A DNA stretch of 64,000 nucleotides from NCBI GenBank assembly GCA_902729315.2, contig LR746276.1, positions 6,385,169 to 6,449,168 of the forward strand, read 5' to 3'. A program made the translations under genes and the position numbers. This DNA comes from Spirodela intermedia. Its lineage: Eukaryota > Streptophyta > Magnoliopsida > Alismatales > Araceae. How positions within the stretch are numbered: the first letter of the stretch is position 1; each line of letters opens with the position of its first letter. Shown here one piece after another: positions 24,501 to 37,444 of this stretch. Under the pieces are notes generated by a model, which was given only the letters and a program-made list of their open reading frames with translations, did no database searches and was not told the DNA's origin.

Positions 24501-27500
24501 ATACATGAATATAACTCCAGGTTACACATTTACCCGTCAGAATAATGTTGTTTGCAGGTTGAAGAAATCTCTATATGGCTTAAAACAGTCACCCCCAGCT
24601 TGGTTTGGGAGATTCACTCAAGTTATGAACGGATTTGGATACATACAAAGCAATGGGGATCACACTCTCTTCATTAAACATGGTGACCAAAACAAGGTCA
24701 CAGCCTTAGTTGTGTATGTAGATGATATCATCATAACATGAGATGATACTGAGTAGATTAAATGCCTTGGCCAAAATCTATCTAGGGAATTTGATATCAA
24801 ATCCTTAGGAAGGTTAAAATATTTTTTGGGAATTGAGGTTGTGTATTCAAAAGAAGGTGTATTTCTTTCACACCACAAGTATATTCTTGATTTACTTCAA
24901 GAGACTGGAAAATTAGAGAGTAAACCCGTTGACACTCCAATTGATCCCAACTTAAGTTCGGGAGAAGGTAAAGATTCTGATCAGGTGGACAAAAGCTCAT
25001 GTCAGCGGTTGATTGGGAGATTGATATATCTAAATCATACCTGTCCGGATATAACATTTGCAGTAAATGTACTCAGCATATGAATGAGCCAAGGGAGATG
25101 CACCTACAGACAGCATATCGAGTGTTGGCATATCTGAAGACAACAACAGGACAGGGTATTTTATTCAAAAAAGGAGGTAATCAATCTGTTGAAATCTGCA
25201 CCGATGCTGATTATGCAGGATCTGTTATAGATTGCAGATCAAGATTGGCCTATTTTACATTTGTTTGTGGAAATCTTGTGACCAGGAGAAGCAAGAAGCA
25301 ACAAGCAGTTGCACGATCTAGTACTGAAACAGGATTCAGGGCATTGGCCCAAGGGATATGTGAATGCTTATAATTGAGACAACCAATCAAATCATGTGAA
25401 ATAATTATGTGACAACAAGTCGGCAATAGCTATTGCTCGAAATCCTGTACAACATGACAAGACTAAACATATTGAAGTGGATCGACATTTTATCAAAGAA
25501 AATGTAGAAACAGGAGATGTAGATCTGATATATGTTGGAACATCAGAACAGGTTGCTGACATATTCACAAAGGGACTTACAAGACCAATATTTCAAAGGA
25601 TGGTGTCCAAGTTGGGCATAGAAAACATCCATACCCAACTTGAGATGGGGTGTTGAACTCTCTAGGATTGTTTTTCCTTTCTATCTGTTTCTTTTCACTG
25701 TATTTTCATCCTTCTCTGTCATTCCCTATGTTAAGTGGATCCATTAGACTACTAACGGATCCACTTAAAGTTTAATGTAATGGGCCTGGCCCATTAACTC
25801 ATGTAACCTGTACTTAAGCGAGAAACCAAGATAATTGATGTGAGCTTTTGGGATTGTGGAAACTTTGCTCCAAGAAGTGGTGACTGATTCATCTTCCTAG
25901 AAGAGGAGGATTGTGAAGATAAATTCCTTTCATTCTCCAAGTTGCAAGAATCTCAATCAAGATCAATTCCCAACAATATCCTTTTCATGCAGAAAGATCT
26001 AGTCAAAATACCTGCACTTCTCATCAATTGGATCCATGAAAGTCATGTCATGGCCTGCTGCATCTTAGTACACACAATCGTACTCTTATATCAGCATCAA
26101 CTTAATAGTGAAAAAAACGGAAAGTTGAGGTGATGTTCAACTGATAGCCTCATCAGTATGGAGTTGGCATAAAATAGATGTAGAAAGAAAAAATGAGCAT
26201 GGTTTGAAATTATGTTAGGTGAACAACCTTCTTTTGTTGCAAAATTCTCTTGGCTTGATCCAACAATAGTTGTTTGTACTTCATTCTCTTCTACGTTTGT
26301 AAACAGATACAAGGCAAAAAGAAAATAAGTAAGCATCAAAATAGGAGAAGAATACTAAGGTTTGAATTAATAGACGCCTCCTTGGCTGTTTATATGTAGA
26401 TTGGAGGGTAGGCATTACCTTATATGACACAATTTGCTTTGGCCCAATGGACCGATATCCTATATGACTCCATAGCAAAATGATGGGAAACCTGTTATGT
26501 CTATATTCTAATAGACTCCCAAGCACTCCTGCTCAACTTTTACTCAAGCTGGTTACATATGATATGAAAAACCATTCCTTGGTAAATAACAAACCAGAAA
26601 AGAAATAAATGCCAGAGCTTAAGTCGAAATTGGAGTTGGAACAGTAGATGCCAGTAGCTGGCGCAAATACCAAATTTGAAGCTAGTACAGTATAAGACCA
26701 TATTGATGTCAGAGTAGTAATGACTTAGGCTGGTGTGGACGGAGCTGATATAGAACTTGGGCCAGTAACACCAGAAGTTTAATCCAGTGCAGTAGAAGGC
26801 ATCGTTGAAGCCAGAGCAGTAACACCAAAGATTTAACCTTCTGCACTGGATAGAGGCTGACACTGAAGCCAGAGTGGGACATATCAGACCTGAACTGGAG
26901 TACAGGAGGAGCCTGGAGCATTTGGGGCGTACAACACAACCGTGGGAGTATTTTGGCAGGAGCAGTTGCCTACCTCAAAGGAGAGATACCCCTAGTTTAG
27001 ATTTGTCTAGCATGGCAGTAGGCTCTCAGGTGTGGCACCAAGCAGGGGCACGTGGACAAAGACTCCATGAAATGATTTGTGTCCACACTCTGTTTGCCGG
27101 AGGTAAATGTCTTCTGCAGATGGTGCATTTTCACCAGCAGAGGAAGCTTTCTGTCCACACGATGCATCAGAAGCAGGAATAGGAGGAACATGTGGAGAAG
27201 CTGATTCATCAAAAGCTCAGCACGCTTGGCACCTTTGAGAAGCGGAGACATGCTGCCCTTCATTACAGCAGCCCTCCCGTCGTCACACAGGGTACATGAT
27301 CGATGGCAGGTTCCACAGGGCAATCGGCATGAAGGTGACCTTCAAAGAATAGGCTGGGGGAAAGGAAATCAGATGAGTGATCATCCAGCATGTGCAGGAT
27401 GGTTTTTGGCAGATAACAGGCTTTGAGTATTTTACACCGATATTTTTTCTTCTTACTGGAAGGATAAAATCAATGGGAGTGTTAATTATTCGATGATTTT

Positions 27501-29052
27501 GAAGTTTATTGACTTTTAAAAATAAGAGCGTTTGGTCACACATATTATTGGTTTTTCTCAAATCTCAAGTGTGAAATGAAAAAATGTCTTCAATGGGAAT
27601 AGGTGTAATGCCTGGCATAAACCACGGTAAATGTTAACTTGTTTTTTTAAAAAAATCCTTCCTCAAGACAGTTTACCCTACTAGTAGTTTGTGTTGCAAA
27701 AAATGGATTTCATAATGGCTCTACCACCATACCACTTTGAATCCTATCTTATCTTCAAATCTTGCTTTCAATCAACCGCAATAAGAACTTTGTTATGCAA
27801 GCAACTTTGTATCAAAAGGTAGTCCAAAAATGAAAATGTGTACTCGTCTACATTCCTTTTCTCTTTACTTAAAACTGTGGGCAGTGTATCATCAGCTCGT
27901 GTCTTCAAACATCTCTACCTTTTACTGCCATCTGGGCAACAGTATCTGTTAGCTAATTTATTAATCGCGTCCCTTTTTTATTAACACAATTTCCATTTTT
28001 TTTCGAATCAACATATCTCGATTCTCTATTTAGTCGCTACAGAATGTTAAAGACAATTGATTCAGAGGTTTTCAATTTGAACTGATGATGTATTTTACAT
28101 TTTTTGTAATCAACTATAAAATTTAATGGTTTATCTCGTTTATCTTGTAGCTGAATGCTTTAAAGATCGAACTGATGTTCAATGCTTGCATAGATGGCAG
28201 AAAGTTTTAAACCCAGAGCTTGTTAAAGGACCTTGGTCAAAAGAGGTAAGATATTTAATGCAACTGGCTGATCACTTTGGTGCATGCTTTCTCTATTCTT
28301 TAACTTAATTGAGTTGAACATTATTTTTTTGTTTCTGCGTTTGCAGGAAGATAATATGATCATTGAAATGGTTAATAAACATGGGCCTAAAAAGTGGTCT
28401 ACCATTGCACAAGCTTTACCTGGACGCATTGGAAAGCAATGCCGAGAAAGGTGCCACTAGTTTTATTTGTAGTTCATATGTTTCATCTCTTTAAAGATAC
28501 CTTTTTAGACTATAACTAAGATAGGGGGATGAACATAATGTACATTAACTTCTTCTTTGTACATCCCTTCACAGCCCCCATTAGGATATTGCCTGCCCAT
28601 CGTTGACATGTCATCGCTGATTCAGTACTTACATCCTTCGTTGTGGGTTTGGCTATTACCCTTGATATTGAATCAAATTTTGATGTGAGTTATACTAAAA
28701 TTCATTTAACGGTGAATAGATCAAGGGAGAATGCAAATACTATCGTTGAAAAGTACCCAAAATAATAAATTAATTATTGGTATCAATGAGAGATGTAAGC
28801 CCAACACTCGGCTTGCCCTAGGTTTTTACTTGGATTGGACTTCAATAGTAATCCATACAGGTTTCTAGGCGTGATTCAAGTTGTGTTTGAATAGGGATAT
28901 GGTCAGACCTGAAAGATCGTCAACCTGTAACCTATCTAGATACTCCAGATTGCGGCATCCTCCCATCTCTCTCTATCTCCCCTCCATTCTGGTTCTATTG
29001 TCCTCGTTCTAGGGAGTCAATCTGGTTCTATTGTCCTCGTCCTCCTCTCTCT

Positions 29053-29095
<43 letters not shown>

Positions 29096-32000
29096 ACACC
29101 CCCCACCCCCCCCTTCACATTCATTCCGTCTCTCCCTCATATATATCAGATTTCCTTAACTCATAAATAGCTCTGCCCCTTCTGCCTTGCCATCAATTCT
29201 CTTCTCTACCCCAATGAGATCACTCCATCTCGCGTTATTTGTCGAGAAAATCTTAATCTATTCGGCTTCCTCATGGCCTCACGCCTATGAAGTAGGCTTG
29301 TAAGTGTGAATCATTAGGGATATAAATGTAGTGACACGGGGGCACACGAGTGGCAAAATGTGGGGGTCTTGGTAGATTGATTGCTTGATGATTGACAACG
29401 ATAGTTGTAGTAATGTGTTAACCCCTAAAGAAATTCAATGGGTTTGATGTCAAGAGTAATAAATTATAAACAGAACTGAACCTAATTGTTATTGGTTGTA
29501 ATTTAGCCCATCCATTCCCTTATGCTAATATGCTTACAAGTAGGCCCGTCCTTCATACGTATATAGCCTGTTTTCAGGGCATATCTGAGTATAAGCCATG
29601 ACAAATATATTTGGATTTTGGCTAAAAGGTGGCTAGTCCTCTGCCATCTTGACGAAATTGGGATAATTTATTATTATTATTATTATTGCTGATTTTTTAT
29701 TGATCTCTTTTTGTTTGCTTGTATTTGGATTATCCTCTCCAATTTTAGTTGGTGTTCATTACATCCTCTTGACAGAGGTCTACACCCCTGATTACATGTT
29801 GTAAAAATGTACCACAGATAAAAGGATTATGAATCAAGTGCAAATTGAGATATGTGTTGAAGACTAACCTAATCAAAAGTTTGTTGGATGAAGCCTATTT
29901 GAGAATTTGTGAGATAATCTTTCTGAAAACGTCTGAGAATGTTCATTTAACCACTTTTTAAGGCCAGCCTCATTGGACAGGGTATAAGAGAAAATTCATT
30001 TGACAACTTTTTGGGATACAGCTCATCTGATAATACATTGAGTAAAGCCCACTTGACGCAAGTTATTAAATAAAACCTATTTGAGGGTTCATGAGGTAAA
30101 ACTGATTTGACAACTTTGTAAGACAAAGCTTAATTGAGAACTCATAGAATAAAGCCTAATTGACAAATAGTTTGAAATGAAGCCTAGTTGAGAGTTAATA
30201 AGATGAAGTTCATTTGTAAATATTTTGTGATATTACCCCATTGCCAATTATTTCGACAAAGCTCATCTTTTGAGTATTATTAGGCATATTTGTATGGACT
30301 TAGACCATTGAGTATTAAAACCTTTATAAAGAGCCTCTAGTATTTTTCGGCCTCTAAAGAGCCATGCATAACCATTGTCACTGGGTTTGCTCACTAGATA
30401 CAACATCAACAGAAGGTTATATTTCTCTTTTACTAATGGATTTCACCACTGGAATCAAGGCACAGGTTAAGTCTAATGGGCCAACATTGGAAAAGTTTTC
30501 AAGGTTCGCTTAAATCTTAAGATGAGAGCACTTTGAACTCATTGTAGTTTTAAAAAGTATGCCCGAAAAATTTGGTGCGTAAATCTGTGGAAGTCCTTGG
30601 ACATCTCAGACTGCAATATCCATTGTAAAGACTACCCTCAATGGCTAAATGATTACTGTTTTTTTTTCTTTTTCCCATTGCAATTTCAGGTAAACTTTTC
30701 TTAGCAGCTTTTCAAGTGTCAACCCTTGTGTCTAACAAACACAATGGGACTGACTCTACAAGCGTCCGTGTGTTGATTCTTGAGCTCTTGTTTGTCTTAC
30801 CAATCACAAGCCTTGTTTTCACCTTGTGTTTTGCATGCAAGTCTTGGTACTTTTGTGTCAGATGCCGACCCCTGTATTAGGGTAAGAATTTTGTACGCAT
30901 GTTGACAGAGGTAAAGCTGATTGTGTATCAGCTGCCATTGTTTTTTGTATGTCTTTCATCCCTGTGTTCTTAGGTTGTTTAGTTGTTCTTTTTCCCTTTT
31001 GTATTATGCATGTTTTGTTCTTTGTCTTGTAACCTGATGCATTGTTTTGGGGATACTTCTAACAACTTGCAAAATTCTTGTGATAAGTGACAAATCATCA
31101 TGTAGAAATCTCTCCAAACTTTTTTTTTCTAGTTTCCTCATCACTCTTGATTATTTATTTATGTATGTTATCTACTGTCCATTTATGTAATCATTGATTT
31201 ATAATAGTTTTTAAGACACGTGACCTTCCTTTTCTTGTTACCTTTATATTTCATGAGCCATTGTGTTTTGGAAGTATACATTACTTATGTAGAAAGATAA
31301 AAATGTTTCAGGTGGCATAATCATCTAAACCCTGCAATAAACAAGGAGGCATGGAGCCAGGAAGAAGAGTTATCATTGATCCGTGCTCACCAAATTTATG
31401 GAAACAAGTGGGCAGAGTTAACAAAATTTTTGCCTGGCAGGTAAGAGAAATCATTTACGTGTCCTCTCTAGTTCTCTTATGTGTTTCGTCATTCAAAGTG
31501 TTTTGCCAAAATTATAGCGTTTTTTCACTTTGATAATGAATAGGTGAGTGTTCTTAGACTTTTTTTAACTTACGTTTACATTCTCTGTTTGTTGTTCTCA
31601 TCAGCATGAAATGATTGCTATGCAATCTAAAAGCTCTCATTAATATCTTCTAAAAAATACGTTTTGTGTATCTCAGGACAGACAATGCTATAAAAAATCA
31701 CTGGAATAGCTCTGTCAAAAGGAAGATGGAGTCATACATTGCATCAGGTTTACTTGGAGAGTTTCAACATCTGTCTCAAGTGGAATGCTCAAATGAGAGT
31801 GTGCCATCTTCTTCTGCAAAGAATGAAGAGGGCTGTAGTGAAGAGGCTCTCAATGACGGGGTAGAATCTGCAGAAGCATCAGAATGCAGTGAACGTTCAG
31901 CTCACCTCGGGTGTGGCTTATTGGACTCTGAAGAAACTGCAGAAACTCCAAAATTTACAGATGGACAGAATAGAGTGGGAGAGGATACTTGTGAGATAAA

Positions 32001-35000
32001 GGTAGAAAATCCTCATTCAGCTTTAAGCTACAAGAAATATTATGCTTCTGCAAGTGCTCGAGACATGCAATACAGAACTAGTATGGTGGGGGATTTTTCA
32101 GCTGAAGATTTTTTACCTGATTCCTGTATCACTAGACATATCCCTGATCAAAGCGGTTCACATGATATTTCCAGCATCTCTACTGGACAAGAAGCGGAGG
32201 TATCACCAAGATTTTCAAGAACATTGAAACTATATGCACTACAGTTTGGTGAAACACATCAATACAGCAATACCGTATCATTTCTAGATTCAGTATTTGA
32301 TACATCCATTTACCTTGAAAAGGATTCCGACATTTGTGACAGTCAGGACCAACTGACTTTTGAGGTTGACTGCCAGAATAAGAATCTTGTTGAGACTAGC
32401 AGCCATCTAGCATCTTCTATGGTGGCTTCTTGCTCTGGTTCAAATGACATTTGTCTCAACTGCCCTGAAGATTCCAGAAATTGCCAATTTGATGATCAGA
32501 GCTGTGGAACTTATGATGGGCTCTGTAATCTTGTAAGCTCATTGGATATGTTGTCCATTCCTTGTTCTCAGAGTATTCCTTCTGAAGTCCCTATGACTAT
32601 TATTCAGCCCATTAGTGGAAGAGAGGCATCCGCAAATGACCTTGTGGATGGTGACAAATCTCCGGAAGCAGATGCCTTTGTAAACTCAGATGATGATTTC
32701 TCGCATACCAGGGGGGCGGTCATTCCTTGTGGTTTTATTCAGAAATATTCATGCGCTGAAAATTGTGAAGGTGAGGTGGATGCCACCATAACTACGATGA
32801 AAGTTATTTCTGTTTCATCCCAAGATGTCAATGGATTCTGCTCTTCCTCTGGTGAGAAACAATATACTCCAAGAGAAGACCAACATTCAGGAGCTTTATT
32901 CAATGAACATCCACGATTTCCAAAACAGGAAGTTCCTTTTGTCAGCTGTGATCTCATATCGTCTTGTCATGAGCTGCAGTCTTACAGCCCACTTGGAGTT
33001 CGGCAAATAATGACACCCTCCACGAGCTGTTTAGCTGCTTACAGGTTATGGGATTCACCTTCCAGTGATGATAGTCCTGATGCGGTCGTCAAGAATGCAG
33101 CGAAAAGCTTCTTATATACTCCATCAATAATGAAGAAAAGACAGCGTGAATTGTTATCACCTCTTCACAAACAAAGGAACAACAAAAAATCTGGAAAAGA
33201 GTCACATCACGAACTGGGAACATCCTCTGTGAAGGAAAATGGGTATTTTCAAGTGGATGTTATATCTGATGAGAATGGATCTTCTGTAGCCTCTTTTTCA
33301 TCCACCTCAGGGACAATGCTTTCCTCCCCTTGTTATCAGAAGAATAACCTTGTTGCTTTTCCAGACAAAAAGAAAAATCTGGTTGACAGCGGTGGAAAAG
33401 ATGGAAGCCAAGTTTTAGGCACTATTGGCATGATAACCAACAAAGACGAACACAAAAAAGAACCAGTTGGACATGATCTTGATGGACGAAAGGGCATTAA
33501 TGTTGACACAGGATCAGACACTGTGAGTTCCATTTACTCCCGCTAGTTTCTCCATTTTAATTTGGAAGTATCAAAACAAGGGCATTTTTTTTTTTTTCAG
33601 AACCAAACAAATTAGATCCAGTTAGCTGTTTCTAATTAATGAATGATATTCTACCGACTTTTTCATCATGTCCGACTGGTCTTTTGTCGGGAATTGGGTC
33701 TCATGTTTTTTGGACGATTTTAGACCGGTAATATCGAAGGTTGGGCATTTTCTTTTGCAAAGCCGTACAAAGGAGAATTCATTCAACTGGTTCTAATTCA
33801 TAATTTCAACACATCATTGAATCATATTCCACCAACCTTTTCATCATTTCAGACGAGTATTAGCCTGAATGTCATGCAGGTGGGGGACAGCTGAGGTGTT
33901 CCAAAGATAGTAGTACTGTCGTGCCAATTAACTGACGAAGTCAAGCGTGTAAGAAAAAAAAACATGGTAGAAAAGTATCTTTACAAAAAAATATGTAAAA
34001 GTTTCCTGATTGACACATCAACAAGCACTCAAAGAAAATCTGAAGGTCTGTGATGAATAATATCTGCGGAATGTACAAACCAGCAGCACATCAAATGATG
34101 GTTACGCGATTGCTACGCAGCAGATTGTGTGGACATGTTTATTAAGGCTTTTGTTGTTTACTTAGAGGTTGGTGTCTACCGATCACCAAATCTTTGAACT
34201 CGCAGATGCATTCTCCAAATAATTTTCATCTTCTAAAATTTTTACCTTTCTCATCTGAAGCCTAGGTAGGAAAGAGAATTGCCCTAATCCATCTTGAATT
34301 TGATGTGGGATGGATAAACACTCTCTGCTACCCTACAAACACGATACGATTACTGCATAATACTTTAGGAAGTATATTTCCGTGCTTCTTTTTTTAAAAA
34401 AATAGAGTTAAATTCCTAGGTTTTTTTTTTTTTTCCTTGTGCCTTTTGTTGGGTTGCGTTGCATTTTTAGTTGCCTCGGTAATTTTTTCTCTTTTTGCAG
34501 GGAGGGATACTTGTTGACCACAGTATCAATGACAAGCAATTCTTTCAGTCTTGTGATGAAAACGTAGACATGTAAGAACGGTTCCCTTCGCACCAGTCAT
34601 TGCGTTATTTAAATACTATAGTTATGCAATTAATTTCTTAATTATCTGAAAGAGCTTCTATGCATCAGAATGAGGAAGAGTTGCTCATCAACCCTTTGGG
34701 ATGTGGGTGCCGCAGTCATTTCGCTAGTTCTATACATTGTAGATACTCGCGTCTATAACGCTTCAAGCTATCCGATCATTGACTTGAATTAGATCTATCT
34801 TCATTGTCATCATCTGTCTTTCTACATGTTCTACTCTTCTTTATCTAGAGGTTCCATCTAAGATGGCAATTGCAGAAGATCTGATTGGTGTTTATAGAAA
34901 GTAGGACGGATAAAATCCACCCAGATCAACATGCATGCATTTACCGTTTTATGTCTGTCTTGGCTCAATTTTCTTTTGTGCTGTCACTCGTTGACTTACT

Positions 35001-35968
35001 GTATCTCAACCAATTATAGTATCAAATTCTCAGAAATATCGAAAAACTATGCCTGATTTCAGATGAAGATTTGATTAAATCACCTTCATAAAATCAAAAA
35101 AATATAAATTCCGTTTCAATTCCTATTCCTATTGAAAATATCTTCCCCTTACTTTTTCTCAGATTTATGAGTACACCTGGCATAAAACGTGGGATTGACT
35201 CTCCTTCGGCATGGAAGTCACCCTGGTTCATGACCACACTCCTCCCTGGATCAAAATTTGAGGTAGGTGAACTATGTACTTTTTTTTTCTTCTTCTTTTT
35301 CATTCACCTGTTGACTTTCCTACAAATTCGGGCAAAAGATATCGCTCCTTGACTTTTTTAACTAGCAAGTTCCAATTAACTGGTTAAAAAAATACCAATT
35401 AACTGTTATTCTGAGTATCTTAATCTGCGTTGACCACCCCCATATCTGATTCCGATTCTCTTACAGAGATATGGATGCTTCATGAGCCCTCGCGATCGAG
35501 CCCTTGACGCTGTAGACCTGATGCGGATGCTAAATGAGCCTAATGCTGCCGCGTCGGCCAAAGCCCACGGAGTATCGCCGCGTGGGAGCATTCAAGTGCC
35601 TTCGGCCGCACAGCGCGAGGGAGAACTGAGCAGAAGAGAACAGACCGCTGGCAGTGAACAAGAGACTCCTTGCTCCCTGCCACGAGACATCTCGGTAAGT
35701 TCAGTTCAGTTCAGTTCAGTTCTCCCTGCCATGGCTTGAATCGTCGTATCATCCATCACCTTCTGCGGCAGTAGCGGAGTCTTTGAATAATACATTGGGA
35801 GTGCCATCGATCTCGGTGGTCTCATCGATCCATATCATATCATCTGAATGTCCAGATATCTTCCATTGATTGGTTGTGTTCGTAACCCGTTGAGGTCTTG
35901 CCCTCCAGGAGGACGGGCGTGTTCTTGATTTCAGCGGATGCTGCAGCACGCCTGCCAAGGAGGCCTGA
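18541..35968 (+). CDS. MYB3R: Three-repeat MYB (MYB3R) cell-cycle transcription factor
   Basis: Eleven coding exons: 18541-18620, 18772-18826, 20343-20400, 28151-28245, 28347-28450, 31312-31440, 31677-33522, 34501-34571, 35163-35262, 35467-35694 and 35909-35968. They total 2826 nt (941 residues) with consistent phases. R1 (KGNWTPEE to RWQKVLNP, about 37-86), R2 (KGPWSKEE to RWHNHLNP, about 90-138) and R3 (KEAWSQEE to KNHWNSSVKRK, about 142-190) are intact. The large exon carries the conserved FVSCDLISS, YSPLGVRQIM and YRLWDSP regions. The 3' exons carry PSAWKSPWFM, FMSPRDRALDA and the terminal RVLDFSGCCSTP. MYB3R proteins bind MSA elements and activate or repress G2/M genes. A second in-frame ATG at 18556 is an equally plausible start. 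Frames running past the 33522 and 35694 donors are intron read-through. Third-position GC is much lower than in neighbouring genes. Intron 3 is 7.75 kb because of a Copia insertion. Confidence 0.95.
20867..20871. repeat. Target-site duplication, left copy
   Basis: ATATC directly precedes the 5' LTR and matches the 5 bases following the 3' LTR. Confidence 0.85.
20872..21137 (+). repeat. 5' LTR (266 bp) with internal deletion
   Basis: It aligns with the 3' LTR throughout, but lacks a block of about 60 bp present there at about 25786-25846. The missing block contains the GGCCTGGCCCATT region and the stretch after it. The TG...CA ends are intact. Confidence 0.9.
21138..21149 (+). promoter_or_regulatory. 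Primer binding site
   Basis: TGGTATTAGAGC immediately follows the 5' LTR. It is complementary, with one mismatch, to the 3' end of initiator Met-tRNA, the usual Copia primer. Confidence 0.8.
21308..22195 (+). pseudogene. Copia gag remnant
   Basis: Gag-like frames (21308-21523 and 21826-22101) are separated by shifts and stops. The zinc-knuckle region at about 22117-22165 reads CSYCKKKWHTRENWWK in one frame. The final cysteine position of the CCHC box is a tryptophan, so the knuckle is defective. Confidence 0.75.
22684..23747 (+). pseudogene. Copia integrase remnant
   Basis: The core is recognisable from DIWGPAPMTSLSGCKWF (about 23018 on) through FRSDNARDYF and NGVAERKIRQLLDTIRALLF to a C-terminal part ending near 23747. 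In-frame stops occur at about 23099, 23254 and 23294. Confidence 0.8.
24055..25373 (+). pseudogene. Copia reverse transcriptase and RNase H remnant
   Basis: The RT region includes VVGCKWVYTPKYKADGTLER, the AKGYSQ motif, FDVKNALLHG, RLKKSLYGLKQSPPAW and the catalytic YVDD near 24714-24725. A TGA at 24739-24741 ends that frame. RNase H follows from about 24826 with further stops (for example at 25081) and includes the TDADYAGS and KKQQAVARSSTE motifs. It cannot make a functional polyprotein. Confidence 0.9.
25641..25650 (+). promoter_or_regulatory. Polypurine tract
   Basis: TGAGATGGGG directly precedes the 3' LTR, the normal place for plus-strand priming. Confidence 0.75.
25651..25975 (+). repeat. 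3' LTR (325 bp)
   Basis: The longer of the two LTRs, with TGTTG...CAACA ends. It retains the block lost from the 5' copy. Confidence 0.92.
25976..25980. repeat. Target-site duplication, right copy
   Basis: ATATC directly follows the 3' LTR. Confidence 0.85.
26640..26880. repeat. Degenerate tandem repeat in MYB3R intron 3
   Basis: A motif of the kind CAGTA-GAAG-CAT-TTGA-GCCAGAGCAGTAA recurs at about 26645, 26685 and 26800 with heavy divergence, at a period of roughly 100-120 bp. The following stretch to about 27430 has open frames on both strands but matches nothing I know. It may be an older transposon fragment. Confidence 0.4.
29044..29093. repeat. (CT)n microsatellite in MYB3R intron 5
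   Basis: An imperfect CT run of about 50 bp is followed by a short C-rich stretch. Confidence 0.9.
29889..30262. repeat. Minisatellite of about 27-bp units in MYB3R intron 5
   Basis: About a dozen diverged copies of a unit of the form AAAGCC-TA-TTGA-AACT-TT-GAGAT follow each other without gaps. The clearest are at 30086-30240, for example AAAGCTTAATTGAGAACTC followed by AAAGCCTAATTGACAAATAG. The unit length is near 27 bp, with some copies of 26-30. Confidence 0.7.
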
Positions 35969-37049
35969 GGGCGTCTGATGAACGGCTGCCGTTAACTCCT
36001 TCGCCCCTCTGAAAGTCAACTGCCTTGGGCTTTGGCTTGAAGGGTAGAGGTAGATGCCCGTCTTTGTCTTTATTTATATATATATATATATTAATATTCG
36101 TTGGCCCCAGCTGTTGTCTTAATTGTGTATATGATCTCGGGGCTTGGAATCATGTGGGCAATTTGCTGGGGTTTAATGTATAATTATCTGCCCCGTTGAC
36201 GTGTGCTCCCACTCTCCCTTTGGATTAATGCATGAAGCTCAACTCAGACTCTCTCTCTCTCTCTCTCTCCCTCTCTCTCCCTCTGTGATTACCTTGTGCG
36301 GGATTTCACCCACCCCCACACTGACAGTCGCTGGATCTTCCGTAGCCCGGGCAGCTGTTCTCCTGCGTACCGAACCAAGTAATTACTCCTCGGTTAAGAA
36401 GTTAATATCTTTGTATTGTACGCGGTAGGCCCCACGCGGGGCCCACATGATCGCCATCTGTAATAAACTGAGTCGTCAGACAAAAAGCCTGGGCCCAGCC
36501 CATTAGAGGCAACTATGCTCGACTAGAAGGCCCATATGTCCACTGATGCGACACCAAGATAGGCGGCCCAGAGCGCCTACCCCCAGCACCCATCCACCTC
36601 ACCGGTCCCACCTAGATGTCGACATTCCTCGGAATGGAATAAACTCTAAAATAAAAACATACCCAATAAAGAATTGTATCTCTCTCTCCCTCCCTCTCTC
36701 TCTCTCTCTCCCTCTCTCTCCCTCTCTCTCTCTCTCTCTCTCATACGTTGACTCGGATAGGGCTAAACCGACCCACAAAACTTGAGCGGTGGACAGAAGA
36801 CATGTTCGAACAAAATTGAGAGAAAAAATGGGAAATCTTATCTTGTTACTCCAATGACGGCCAATTTCGGATCCGCTCTTATTCTTCTCCGCCACCTTAT
36901 CATCATCACAACCACCACCGCCACCATCACCATCATCATCATCATCATCATCATCATTTAGAAGGGGAAATTCAAGAGAAAGTAAAGAGGATGAAACAGT
37001 ATTTACAGAGCGACGCAACCCAGAAAACAGATGGCCGGGGCTGAGAGGG

Positions 37050-37091
<42 letters not shown>

Positions 37092-37403
37092 GCCCTGTGT
37101 ACCTAGTGATCACGGAACCGGGACCGGCGCCTCCTAGAACTGCATTGGCACAAGGTCGGGAGGGTGAGAAGAAGAGGGATGAAGAACATGGCGAGAAGCA
37201 GAAGCTAACATGGCGAGAAGCAGAAGCTAAAAGAGAAACCAGACAAAGAAATGGACCACCGGGTTGATAAATTTAGGTCGGTAATCTCTCCGTAGCAATT
37301 GATTAAAAAGCTTAATCAGAGTGCGGAAATCTCAGAAATATGGAACTCTTCATAAATTCGTTGACTTTCTAATGTCTTGAAATGTGTTTGTGTGTTTATG
37401 TGT

Positions 37404-37444
<41 letters not shown>

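Larger units (their letters stand above)
20872..25975 (+). mobile_element. Full-length, decayed Ty1/Copia LTR retrotransposon
   Basis: A 5.1-kb element sits in MYB3R intron 3, in the gene's orientation. Both LTRs begin TGTTGAACTC and end CAACA. The 5-bp ATATC flanks both ends (20867-20871 and 25976-25980) as a target-site duplication. A primer binding site and a polypurine tract are in the expected places. The internal order is gag with a zinc knuckle, integrase, reverse transcriptase, then RNase H, which is the Copia order. All frames carry stops or shifts, so it is inactive. By eye the shared LTR sequence differs at about 20 of 265 positions, mostly transitions, which suggests an insertion some millions of years old. 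Confidence 0.95.

Noticed and set aside
35482-35739. Open frame ending with a Gln-Phe-Ser run as the MYB3R end
   Set aside because: It reads through a strong donor at 35695. The spliced end at 35968 matches the family.
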